This document shows, piece after piece, positions 52,197 to 60,553 of a stretch of DNA of 64,000 nt; positions within the stretch are counted from its first letter, which is position 1; the number at the start of each line of letters is the position of its first letter. The notes below the pieces were generated by a model that searched no databases, was not told the origin of the DNA, and worked only from the letters and a program-made list of their open reading frames with translations. The DNA comes from Sphingobacterium psychroaquaticum. Lineage in GTDB: Bacteria > Bacteroidota > Bacteroidia > Sphingobacteriales > Sphingobacteriaceae. Both the position numbers and the translations under genes were made by a program. The DNA lies in NCBI RefSeq assembly GCF_900177625.1, contig NZ_FXAU01000005.1:248001-312000 (forward strand), read 5' to 3'.

Positions 52197-53774
52197 ATGA
52201 AAAAAATACTTATAAATAGCCTCTTAGGAACCATGCTTTTGTTTGGCTCTTGTGATAAATTTTTAAAAGAAAACCCGACTGATTTTGTCGCTCCATCAAA
52301 CTATTACCGTAACGAGAAAGAAGTCCTTTCTGCTCTTTCTGGAGTGTATGATGTATTGGGCAAGTCGGCTACCTATGGTCGCTATCTATTCTTTGAAATG
52401 GATATGAGTGACCAGGGCTTCTTTGCCCTGTCGAGTAACACCCAAGATATCGCATTGTACAACTACGATATTGGTGATACTAAATTATTAAATACCTGGT
52501 CGACCCTGTACGACGGTATTAACCGTGCGAACATGTTGTTGGAAAATATCGATAAAGCCGATATGCCTGCAGCGACAAAAGAAGTATGTCGCGGTGAAGC
52601 ACTGTTTTTACGTGCTTACTATTATTTTGTGTTGACTTCAAATTGGGGATCTGTGCCGTTGCGATTACAGTCAACCAAAACTCCAAGTGAAGTGGATATG
52701 GCACCTGCTCCCTTAACGGATATTTATAAACAGATTGTGTCCGATATGGAAACGGCTTCGGAAAAGGTGGCGGCTATCGGAACATATACGCATGCCGGAC
52801 GCATCACTAAATCTGCGGTATGGGGCGTGTTGGCACGTGTTAACCTGAAAATGGCTGGCGCACCATTAAAAGATGCTTCTCGCTTTGCGGAAGCCAAAAG
52901 ATGGGCAGGTATGGTGATTGATTTAGGCTATCACCGCTTGAACGCAGACTATAGTCAAGTGTTTAAGAATCATGCGCAAAAGGTTTATGATGTAAAAGAG
53001 TCGATCTGGGAAGTAGAGTTTTCTTATATCTCAGGTTCGCAGTATGAGGAAGGAAGTGTCGGGTCGATCAACGGTATTGGTACCGCAAATACAGCGATCG
53101 GTTACAGCTATGGGGCACAAAAAATCATGAAATCTTATTATGATCTTTTCCAGACAGGCGATGAGCGTCGTGATTGGAATATTAATGATTACTATTATGA
53201 AAACAGCCCAAGCACAGGTAAGATTTTCTATACCGGTAGCGCTGCTGCTATTTATTATAACCGTTGTGCAGCGAAATGGCGTCGCGAGTTTGAAAACTCG
53301 CCCGTAAAAAGTACCAATACATCGATTATTAACTTTCCGTTGTTGCGTTATGCTGATGTATTGTTGATGTATGCTGAAGCGGATAATGCCATGCCAGGAA
53401 ATCGTAGCAGCCAGGCAGATGAGTATATTAATCAAGTTCGTAGAAGAGGATATGGTAAATTAAAGCCTGGTGCTACAAATATAAATGCAGCAGATTTACC
53501 AGCCGGTTTAGACGAGGTCGAGTTTCAGCAGGCGGTACAAGACGAGCGTTCCAAAGAGCTCGGTTTTGAAGGTATTCGGAGACATGATTTGGTTCGCTGG
53601 GGTATTTTCACGCAGACGATGAAGGGCTTGCTGGCGTATAAATCTTCTGCTAATGCAAGTTATCAATATGGTTTCCGAACGGCCGAAAATATTACGGATC
53701 GTGATACGGTGTATGCAATACCTAGGGACGAGATGACAGTCAACAAACTTATGAAACAGAATCCAGGATGGTAA
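52197..53774 (+). CDS. SusD/RagB-family lipoprotein, second pair (SusD2)
   Basis: The 525-residue protein has lipobox FGSC (about 16-19) and the SusD motif pattern DKFLKENPTDFVAPSNYYRNEKEVLSALSGVYD. TPR-like helices follow (CRGEALFLRAYYYFVLTSNWGSVPL), then the C-terminal FEGIRRHDLVRWG. It is the surface partner of SusC2. Its stop overlaps an extended upstream frame of the next lipoprotein. Confidence 0.93.
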   Translation: MKKILINSLLGTMLLFGSCDKFLKENPTDFVAPSNYYRNEKEVLSALSGVYDVLGKSATYGRYLFFEMDMSDQGFFALSSNTQDIALYNYDIGDTKLLNTWSTLYDGINRANMLLENIDKADMPAATKEVCRGEALFLRAYYYFVLTSNWGSVPLRLQSTKTPSEVDMAPAPLTDIYKQIVSDMETASEKVAAIGTYTHAGRITKSAVWGVLARVNLKMAGAPLKDASRFAEAKRWAGMVIDLGYHRLNADYSQVFKNHAQKVYDVKESIWEVEFSYISGSQYEEGSVGSINGIGTANTAIGYSYGAQKIMKSYYDLFQTGDERRDWNINDYYYENSPSTGKIFYTGSAAAIYYNRCAAKWRREFENSPVKSTNTSIINFPLLRYADVLLMYAEADNAMPGNRSSQADEYINQVRRRGYGKLKPGATNINAADLPAGLDEVEFQQAVQDERSKELGFEGIRRHDLVRWGIFTQTMKGLLAYKSSANASYQYGFRTAENITDRDTVYAIPRDEMTVNKLMKQNPGW

Positions 53775-53785
53775 TAAAGTCTGTT

Positions 53786-54715
53786 ATGATGATAAAAATA
53801 TTTAAAAAAATCTTACCTGCTGCGCTATGTGTAGCAATGATAAGCGCGTCATGTCAACGCGATGAAGTGATTCTCCCTCAAGCGGACGTGAAGCCTGATA
53901 AAGCGGTGTATAAAGTTAATGATTCGGTCCGCTTTCAGTTTACGGGCGATGCAGACATGATCACCTTTTATTCGGGAGAGAAAGGTAAAGAATATAAACA
54001 TCGTGAACGTGTGGAGCTGGAGGGGGGTGACCTTCGGGTAAATATTGAATCGCAGGTTCTTTATGGTATACAAAACGACAACTTAAAGCTTTTAGTGTCC
54101 ACGGACTTCAATGGGAAGTATACGAAAGAAGATGTGGAGTCGGCAGCATGGACAGATATCAGCAATAGACTGACCTGGTGCGTTGCTGCAGGTGGAGCTG
54201 TTGGGGTACGTACGGTATCCGACTATGCGAGTATTAAAGATTTAGTGAAATCAGGACAACCTTTATACTTCGGTTTCAAATATAAAGGGTTGAAATCGAC
54301 TTCGACGGCAGCACAACAGCGAACGTGGCGGATTTACCAGTTCAACGTACAGAATAAATTTTCTGAAACAGAAACTGTTCCTGTGACCAATAGAGTTGGT
54401 GCTGGTTGGACAACAGTAACGACACAGGCTTCTCCAAAAGGTATTTGGGTGTTTAATAACGCCGATATGATTTACTACAATCCGGAGAGTAACCTCGAAG
54501 AGGTCGAGAAATGGGCAATTTCCAAGCGTTTTGATCCCAATAAGGTAGCTCCTGATAACGGCCAGTCTATTAAGAAGTATCCCGATAACCGCATGAAAAG
54601 TTATGCTTATGCCTTTTCTAAACCGGGAGTATATGAAGTCACTTTCGTTTTCGTGAATGGAAACTATAAGGATGTAAAAGAAACAGTTAAGACCATACAA
54701 GTAACCGTAGAATAA
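53786..54715 (+). CDS. surface lipoprotein, DUF5017-like
   Basis: The protein is lipidated (lipobox SASC, MMIKIFKKILPAALCVAMISASC when started at ATG 53786; an in-frame ATG at 53768 adds six residues). It carries an early Ig-like FTGDADMITFYSGEKGKEY stretch and a beta-rich central domain. I associate this with DUF5017, a glycan-locus lipoprotein family next to SusD. It should bind glycan at the surface. No catalytic residues are apparent. It precedes the next exported protein by one base. Confidence 0.75.
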   Translation: MMIKIFKKILPAALCVAMISASCQRDEVILPQADVKPDKAVYKVNDSVRFQFTGDADMITFYSGEKGKEYKHRERVELEGGDLRVNIESQVLYGIQNDNLKLLVSTDFNGKYTKEDVESAAWTDISNRLTWCVAAGGAVGVRTVSDYASIKDLVKSGQPLYFGFKYKGLKSTSTAAQQRTWRIYQFNVQNKFSETETVPVTNRVGAGWTTVTTQASPKGIWVFNNADMIYYNPESNLEEVEKWAISKRFDPNKVAPDNGQSIKKYPDNRMKSYAYAFSKPGVYEVTFVFVNGNYKDVKETVKTIQVTVE

Positions 54716-54716
54716 G

Positions 54717-55913
54717 ATGATAAAGAACGTTATAAAGGCAGCACTGTTGTGTGCTGTAATGGGATACACCCAAGAGTCGATGGCGCAATCTGTCGCTAAT
54801 TACGCAAACACGCAGATACAACAGATTATTAAGCAAGGAAAGATAGGAAGCATTATTAAATTGGACGGCTTCTTACGGACTGATTTTCCTAAGATCGGCT
54901 TTACGCAACGCGTGATGCCTGGGCCACAATTTATTATTTCGGATGATCCGGAGTATATCCGAGTACCTGAAGCTATTGCTTTGCAAGAGGATGTTGTTCC
55001 CGGTGCTGTTCGCTTGTATGTGTACAACGTGAACGGAGTGAAGGAGCCACAAAAAATTACGCGTAAGATTACCGCTGTTATTAAGAACACGGGGAAAGAG
55101 GTAATGAGCATTCGTATGTTGAAATATTCTTCACAGAAGCCAAGTACTAATTATTTTGAAATCGGAAAGAAAGGATTAGAGGATTATTTTTCTTCGATTG
55201 TACAAAATGATGTGCGTAAAGTGCAACCGGGAGAAGTTATCGCTATCGATGAGCAGCTAGAAAAGAATGTTGTAGGATACGACGAGTTGGTACATGGTTT
55301 TTACGAATTTGTTGTAGATCAACCTGCACAGATTTCGGTATTGCAAACAGCTCCGGAAAACAGTGGGCCGAAAGCATTTGCGAACATCAAAAATATTATT
55401 CCACATAGCCATGGAAATGCAGGCAGAGGCTTGTTTGGTGTGTCCAATTATGCGGTGGCATCAAAAGATACATTGGATACCAAGAATGGAATTTCACAGC
55501 TAATTATTGCAGATGGTAACGATGATCCTTGGATCACTGGAACAATCGGCGCCGATAAGGCATATGCACGTAATGCAGGAAACTACGGCGTGCTATATAA
55601 CACGAAGATAAAATGGAAAAGCACGGATGGTAAAGGATTGGCTTTGATTACGTGGAACTCACGTTCTGCGGATAACCAATGGTGTGGCGGTATGGGCTTA
55701 ACGATGGAGCTTTTTGATAATAAAGGTAATAAAGTCGTTCGCCAATTGCCGAATAATGCCTTGATCACTAAGGCTGCGCCAGAAGCAATTCTTGTTGAAA
55801 TCTATAAACCGGATCCAACCAAAGCTGTACAGGAGATTAATTTCACTTATTCGCCTCCGGGAGCATCCTGTTTGCCGACACCATTGATTCTTGTTCCAGT
55901 AGACTTGAAATAA
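54717..55913 (+). CDS. unrecognised exported protein
   Basis: The 398-residue protein has a signal peptide (about 1-24, ending SMAQ). The mature part begins with a long helix (YANTQIQQIIKQGKIGSIIKLDGFL) and is otherwise beta-rich, with Gly/Pro-bounded turns (ISDDPEYIRVPEAIALQEDV) and segments such as YGVLYNTKIKWKSTDGKGLALITWNS. No familiar catalytic motif is visible, so I do not assign a function. The position between DUF5017-like and a lipoprotein in the glycan operon suggests a structural or binding role at the envelope. It has two Cys (WCGG and SCLP) that might form a disulfide. Confidence 0.7.
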   Translation: MIKNVIKAALLCAVMGYTQESMAQSVANYANTQIQQIIKQGKIGSIIKLDGFLRTDFPKIGFTQRVMPGPQFIISDDPEYIRVPEAIALQEDVVPGAVRLYVYNVNGVKEPQKITRKITAVIKNTGKEVMSIRMLKYSSQKPSTNYFEIGKKGLEDYFSSIVQNDVRKVQPGEVIAIDEQLEKNVVGYDELVHGFYEFVVDQPAQISVLQTAPENSGPKAFANIKNIIPHSHGNAGRGLFGVSNYAVASKDTLDTKNGISQLIIADGNDDPWITGTIGADKAYARNAGNYGVLYNTKIKWKSTDGKGLALITWNSRSADNQWCGGMGLTMELFDNKGNKVVRQLPNNALITKAAPEAILVEIYKPDPTKAVQEINFTYSPPGASCLPTPLILVPVDLK

Positions 55914-55917
55914 GAAC

Positions 55918-56799
55918 ATGAAGTTAACCTATTTCTATTGTCTTGCTTTCCCGCTGTTGGGAATATTGGGTTGTGCGAAGCAACATAATGTGTCGCAAAA
56001 AGAGACCAAAGTGGAAGTGATTGGCGACTTCTTTCCGAATGAAGTTCGTCCGGTAGCCAGTAAGCCATGCTTTGCGGGGGCGTACTATAGGAAGCTTGTT
56101 TCGAGTGTCGATAACTGGGTTGGCATCAGTGGGACAGTGGTTTTACCACAGATAACATTTGATGAATCCCGGAAGAACCCGAAGAATACGAAGCAATATC
56201 TGGATAACCCTTCTGTTTACTTAGGCGGACTAATGGACGGTCAGGAGACGGATATCGGTTTAAGCTGGGAAGTGATCAAGGATAAGGATGGAAAAGTTTC
56301 CGAATCTAGGGTTGCATTTCGTCCTTTTTTGCGCCGTACGGGACATAAGTCGGGTCAGCAAGCTGTTTTTGTCAATGGTCCGGCGACGGCAGATTACTAC
56401 TGGTATCCGGGAGAAGAGGTATTTATGCAGCTCGAAACAATCGGAGATGGTCTGGTGAAGTTTGTGATTAAAGGTGCAGGCAAGCGCTTTGAAACAACCT
56501 TCGAATGTGCGGGTTATTCTCTAAAAAATAAAGGGGAGTTTAAGCGTGTCAACGCTATTGACCAGATGGGAAATGAGGGGAAGCCTGTACAAGCGACTAA
56601 GACTGTGGTATCAAAAGGAAAGTGGTTACATACAGACTTACTACGTGTTCAGGACGGACAGGTGGTTAAGGCGCCTTTCCATGAAGGACGTTATACACCG
56701 ATGAGCTGTCCGCAGCCACAGTTTTTCGCTATAGAGGCGGCTGCGAAAGAGAAACATAAAGGTGCCGAAACAATCAATATCAATGGAGCTGGTTACTAA
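55918..56799 (+). CDS. unrecognised lipoprotein, beta-rich
   Basis: The 293-residue lipoprotein (lipobox LGILGC, residue about 19) has a beta-rich body with strands such as YYRKLVSSVDNWVGISGTVVLP, VYLGGLMDGQETDIGLSWEV and YYWYPGEEVFMQLETIGDG, which look like a jelly-roll or carbohydrate-binding fold. No nucleophile motif is visible. A role in binding glycan or assisting the esterases later in the operon is speculative. It ends 10 bases before the ATG chosen for the acetyltransferase. Confidence 0.65.
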   Translation: MKLTYFYCLAFPLLGILGCAKQHNVSQKETKVEVIGDFFPNEVRPVASKPCFAGAYYRKLVSSVDNWVGISGTVVLPQITFDESRKNPKNTKQYLDNPSVYLGGLMDGQETDIGLSWEVIKDKDGKVSESRVAFRPFLRRTGHKSGQQAVFVNGPATADYYWYPGEEVFMQLETIGDGLVKFVIKGAGKRFETTFECAGYSLKNKGEFKRVNAIDQMGNEGKPVQATKTVVSKGKWLHTDLLRVQDGQVVKAPFHEGRYTPMSCPQPQFFAIEAAAKEKHKGAETININGAGY

Positions 56800-56809
56800 A
56801 GAAACAACG

Positions 56810-58210
56810 ATGGTTATCAAAAGAAACTACAGTATAGATTTGCTTCGCGGATTGGCTATTATTGGGATGGTACTTGCCGCTGTGGTGCCCTGGTTGGCCG
56901 ACTGGCCGGGCTGGATGTACCATGCACAGGTAGGGCCGCCTGATTTTAAATTCAATCCCAATAATCCAGGAATTACTTGGGTCGACTTGGTATTTCCTTT
57001 CTTCCTTTTTGCAATGGGAGCTGCATTTCCGTTAGCGCTTCGCAATAAGTTGGAAAGCAAGCAGTACAAAGTAATGGTGACGGGCTTATTGAGACGGGGG
57101 CTGTTGTTGGTGTTTTTTGCGATTACGTTAGCATATTTTACGCCAGATAATCTAAAAGCAAATCCGCTTGTTAATTATATGACAGCGCTTGCTGTTTTTG
57201 CGAGCTATTTTTTGATTTTTTTACGCTTTGATGGCACACCGCTTAGACGTTACGGTCTTCAGGCGCTGGGATTCATATTGATTATCCTTCTCGGATACTA
57301 TCACAGCGAAGTTCTTGGTCATACGTTTGATAAAGCGAAGAATAACATCATCATTCTTGTTTTGGCGAATATGGCTGTTTTCGGTTCTATTTGTTGGTTG
57401 CTCACTGCAAATAATTTTTTGTTGCGAACAGGTATCATTGTCGCCTTTATTGGAATTTGGTTTACGAAAGATATAGCAGGTAGTTGGACGGGAGCCTTAT
57501 GGAACTTTCATCCCGAAATAAAATGGTTCTATAATTTTGCCTTTCTAAAATACTTATGTATTGTGTTGCCCGGGTCTATCCTAGGCGATCTTCTTATTAC
57601 GCATCGCAGTGTAACCAATAATGCATTTACCGATGAAGAAAGGCCACGAGTCAGGCTCTTAGCGTTAATGGGTCTGGCATTCGTGTGCTTTCATGTGGTG
57701 ACGCTCTATATGCGACTTTTAGAGGTTAATCTTATTGGTCATACCCTGTTCGGTGTTTTGTTCTTTTTGTTTTTTAGAAATAATGATAAAGGGCAATTTG
57801 GCTTCTATAAACTGTTGATCGCTTGGGGCTATACTTTGGCTACTATTGCTTTGTTCTTTGAACCACTGGATGGAGGTATTAAAAAGGATCCTTCGTCGTT
57901 CAGTTACTGGTTCTTGACAAGTGGTTTGGCTTTTGTTTTTTATATCGTATGCGATTACCTAACGAAGGTCTTTCCTAATAATTTACTTGTGTCTAGTATC
58001 GTGAAGAATGGTCAGAATCCGATGATTGCGTATTGTGTATCTGCTTTTTGCATCACACCAATCTTAGGTTTATTGCATATTCTTCCTGTGTTTGATTATT
58101 TATCAGGAATAGACCCTGCGCTCGGTTTAGTGCGTACCGTGGTGTATATGCTCCTGATGATTATTATTACGAATTACGCTACAACCAAACGGTGGTTTTG
58201 GCGCTCCTAA
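56810..58210 (+). CDS. DUF5009 membrane acetyltransferase, HGSNAT-like
   Basis: The protein has about 12 helices and begins MVIKRNYSIDLLRGLAIIGM when started at ATG 56810; an in-frame GTG at 56762 would overlap the previous gene and is not favoured. The opening and the following PPDFKFNPNNPGITWVDLVFPFFLFAMGAAFPL are typical of DUF5009, related to the heparan-alpha-glucosaminide N-acetyltransferase (HGSNAT) family, which moves an acetyl group from cytoplasmic acetyl-CoA to amino sugars outside. This would fit a locus that handles glucosamine-containing glycans, though the acceptor is not proven. Confidence 0.8.
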   Translation: MVIKRNYSIDLLRGLAIIGMVLAAVVPWLADWPGWMYHAQVGPPDFKFNPNNPGITWVDLVFPFFLFAMGAAFPLALRNKLESKQYKVMVTGLLRRGLLLVFFAITLAYFTPDNLKANPLVNYMTALAVFASYFLIFLRFDGTPLRRYGLQALGFILIILLGYYHSEVLGHTFDKAKNNIIILVLANMAVFGSICWLLTANNFLLRTGIIVAFIGIWFTKDIAGSWTGALWNFHPEIKWFYNFAFLKYLCIVLPGSILGDLLITHRSVTNNAFTDEERPRVRLLALMGLAFVCFHVVTLYMRLLEVNLIGHTLFGVLFFLFFRNNDKGQFGFYKLLIAWGYTLATIALFFEPLDGGIKKDPSSFSYWFLTSGLAFVFYIVCDYLTKVFPNNLLVSSIVKNGQNPMIAYCVSAFCITPILGLLHILPVFDYLSGIDPALGLVRTVVYMLLMIIITNYATTKRWFWRS

Positions 58211-58243
58211 TGACCGGATTCTGTTAATTAATTAAGCAAATAA

Positions 58244-58927
58244 ATGAGAATTAAATATGTTGTTTTAGCATTGATCTCCTTTGCTTTTGGGCATACCAAA
58301 GCACAGCAAACGAGTGTGGTGGATAGTAATTACATCTTCTCCGGTTATACCGAGAAGATGGAGCTTTTTAATAAGATGCCCGTTTTGAAAGGCGCCGTCG
58401 TGTTCTTGGGAAACAGCTTGACAGATGCAGGGCGGTGGAATGATATTATCCCCAATCAACCTGTTTTAAACCGAGGTATTAGTGGCGACATCTCTTTTGG
58501 TGTTTTAGCAAGACTGGATGAAGTTTTGCGTCATCAGCCGAAAAAAATATTCCTGATGATCGGCGTGAATGACTTGAAACGTGGGGTGCCAACGGCAGTG
58601 ATTGCTAAGAATTATCAACGGATAGCAGCAAGGATCCATCAGCAATCGCCAAAGACGAAGCTCTATTTGAATAGTATTATGCCAATAAATCCGAATAAGC
58701 TTATCGAGTCATTTAAAGCGGTAACCAATGCGGATATAGCCACTTTGAATGTTGCTCTAAGAGCAATGGCGGGAGAAAATAAGTGGATTCATTTTGTCGA
58801 TCTGCATGAGGTCGTGGCAGATAAGGACGGCAATCTAAGGGCGGAGATTACACCAGATGGGATACATCTGGAAGTTGCTGCTTATGTAGAGTTGGTGGAT
58901 TATCTAAAAAAAGTAAAAGCGTTGTAA
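58244..58927 (+). CDS. SGNH-family esterase, first copy
   Basis: The 227-residue protein has a signal peptide (about 1-20, ending TKAQ), then SGNH hydrolase blocks: GNSLTD with the nucleophile Ser (block I, near 57), NRGISGD (block II Gly), IGVNDL (block III Asn) and DGIHL (block V Asp/His). Such enzymes remove O-acetyl or other ester groups from sugars. It is the first of two tandem related genes, the second beginning two bases after its stop. An O-acetylated glycan substrate is inferred. Confidence 0.85.
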   Translation: MRIKYVVLALISFAFGHTKAQQTSVVDSNYIFSGYTEKMELFNKMPVLKGAVVFLGNSLTDAGRWNDIIPNQPVLNRGISGDISFGVLARLDEVLRHQPKKIFLMIGVNDLKRGVPTAVIAKNYQRIAARIHQQSPKTKLYLNSIMPINPNKLIESFKAVTNADIATLNVALRAMAGENKWIHFVDLHEVVADKDGNLRAEITPDGIHLEVAAYVELVDYLKKVKAL

Positions 58928-58928
58928 G

Positions 58929-59609
58929 ATGAGAAAGCTGTTGGTTTTATGTGCTTTATTATCCTTTATTGGAACAAGGGCACAAGATAAATTGAAGTTG
59001 TCGGCAGATAGTGGTTACCATAATTGGTATTATGAATCGCGAGAGAAGTTGTATCAAGGATTAAAAGACAGAAGCTATGATGTGGTGTTTTTTGGTAACA
59101 GTATTACCGAACGTGGGCCGTGGCAAGAATTGATCGGTCGAAAATATAAGGTTGGAAACCGCGGTATCGGTGGGGATAATACATTTGGTATGAAAGCGCG
59201 GATCGCTGATGTTGCGAAATTAAAACCCAAAAAGATATTCTTAATGATGGGGATTAACGATGTCGGCCGCGGTTTACCTACGGCGTGGAGTTTAAAAAAT
59301 TATGAGGAGGTGATCCAAACGATTCAACAGATTAGCCCTCGGACAAAAATATATGTGCAGAGTACGTTGCCCTTAAACGAGAAGGTATTGAAATATGACT
59401 ACCTGTTCCATAAGGAAGCAATGGTACGCGCCTTGAATGATGGTGTTTTGAAATTAGCACAACGCTATAAGTTAACATATGTGGACGTAAAAGAAGTGTT
59501 GGCCGACGACCATGTGCTAAAAGCAGACTATACGATGGATGGTATTCATATCAATACAGATGGATACTTGGTTTGGGTTAAATATCTAAAAGACAAAAAA
59601 TATTTATAA
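58929..59609 (+). CDS. SGNH-family esterase, second copy
   Basis: The 226-residue protein has a short signal peptide (about 1-18, TRAQ), then GNSITE (nucleophile Ser), NRGIGGD, MGINDV and DGIHIN. It is clearly paralogous to the preceding gene (for example KKIFLMMGINDV versus KKIFLMIGVNDL), and the two probably arose by tandem duplication. The differing flanks suggest the two remove different ester groups or act at different positions. The stop is directly followed by the DUF4434 start. Confidence 0.85.
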   Translation: MRKLLVLCALLSFIGTRAQDKLKLSADSGYHNWYYESREKLYQGLKDRSYDVVFFGNSITERGPWQELIGRKYKVGNRGIGGDNTFGMKARIADVAKLKPKKIFLMMGINDVGRGLPTAWSLKNYEEVIQTIQQISPRTKIYVQSTLPLNEKVLKYDYLFHKEAMVRALNDGVLKLAQRYKLTYVDVKEVLADDHVLKADYTMDGIHINTDGYLVWVKYLKDKKYL

Positions 59610-60545
59610 ATGAAGATTACGGGAACTTTTTTGGATGAGATAAGTCACGATATCCCACATCAAAACTGGGGACGTGCGGAATGGGATCGTGATTTTGGGT
59701 ATATGAAGGCTGTTGGTATTGATACCGTGATTCTTATCCGGAGTGGATATCGCCGCTTTATTACATATCCTTCGCCGTGGTTACAGGATAATTTAGGCTG
59801 TTACGAGCCACCGGCAGACTTGGTGGAGATGTTTTTGCAATTGGCTGAGAAGCATGGCATGAAGTTCTTCTTCGGCCTATATGATAGCGGGAAGTATTGG
59901 GATACCGGTGATATGCAACACGAGATTGATGCCAATCGTTATGTGATTGATGAGGTATGGCAGAAGTATGGTAAATACAGCAGCTTTGGGGGGTGGTACT
60001 TGAGTATGGAAATTAGCCGACAAACCAAAGGTGCGGCTAGTGCTTTTCGGATCTTAGGTGAGCAATGTAAGGCGGTGAGCAACAACTTGCCTACTTTTAT
60101 TTCCCCATGGATCGATGGTAAGAAAGCCGTGATGGCAGCCAATGCGAGCCTGACAAAAACGGATGTCGTTTCTATACAGGAACATGAGCGTGAGTGGAAT
60201 GAGATTTTCCACGAGATTCATCATGCCATTGATGCGGTAGCCTTTCAAGATGGGCATATTGATTACCATGAATTAGAAGATTTCTTTACCGTCAATAAGA
60301 AGCTTGCGGATACTTATGGGCTGCAATGTTGGACCAACGCAGAGTCTTTTGATCGCGATATGCCGATTAAGTTCCTTCCGATAAAATTTGAAAAATTAAG
60401 GCTGAAGCTAGAAGCGGCACGAAAAGCAGGATATGATAAAGCGATTACATTTGAATTTTCGCATTTCATGAGCCCACAGTCGGCCTACTTACAAGCAGGC
60501 CATTTATATAATCGATATAAAGAATATTTAGAAACGTTGATTTAA
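59610..60545 (+). CDS. DUF4434-family protein, glycosidase-like
   Basis: The 311-residue protein has no signal peptide (MKITGTFLDEISHDIPHQNWG), so it is probably cytoplasmic. The body looks like a TIM barrel with WDRDFGYMKAVGIDTVILIRSGY, EMFLQLAEKHGMKFFFGLYDSG and FGGWYLSMEISRQ with Glu at a beta-strand end (a typical GH acid/nucleophile position). I recognise it as DUF4434, a family often found in glycan loci whose activity is not established. It adjoins the epimerase gene, so it may hydrolyse imported oligosaccharides. Confidence 0.75.
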   Translation: MKITGTFLDEISHDIPHQNWGRAEWDRDFGYMKAVGIDTVILIRSGYRRFITYPSPWLQDNLGCYEPPADLVEMFLQLAEKHGMKFFFGLYDSGKYWDTGDMQHEIDANRYVIDEVWQKYGKYSSFGGWYLSMEISRQTKGAASAFRILGEQCKAVSNNLPTFISPWIDGKKAVMAANASLTKTDVVSIQEHEREWNEIFHEIHHAIDAVAFQDGHIDYHELEDFFTVNKKLADTYGLQCWTNAESFDRDMPIKFLPIKFEKLRLKLEAARKAGYDKAITFEFSHFMSPQSAYLQAGHLYNRYKEYLETLI

Positions 60546-60553
60546 AATTGAAG

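Noticed and set aside
54263..54769. 168-codon minus-strand frame spanning the DUF5017-like gene end
   Set aside because: It is antisense to two well-supported exported proteins and shows no domain or signal peptide.
56762..56809. GTG start for the DUF5009 acetyltransferase
   Set aside because: It would overlap the preceding lipoprotein and add 16 hydrophilic residues before the family's usual opening; ATG 56810 is better.
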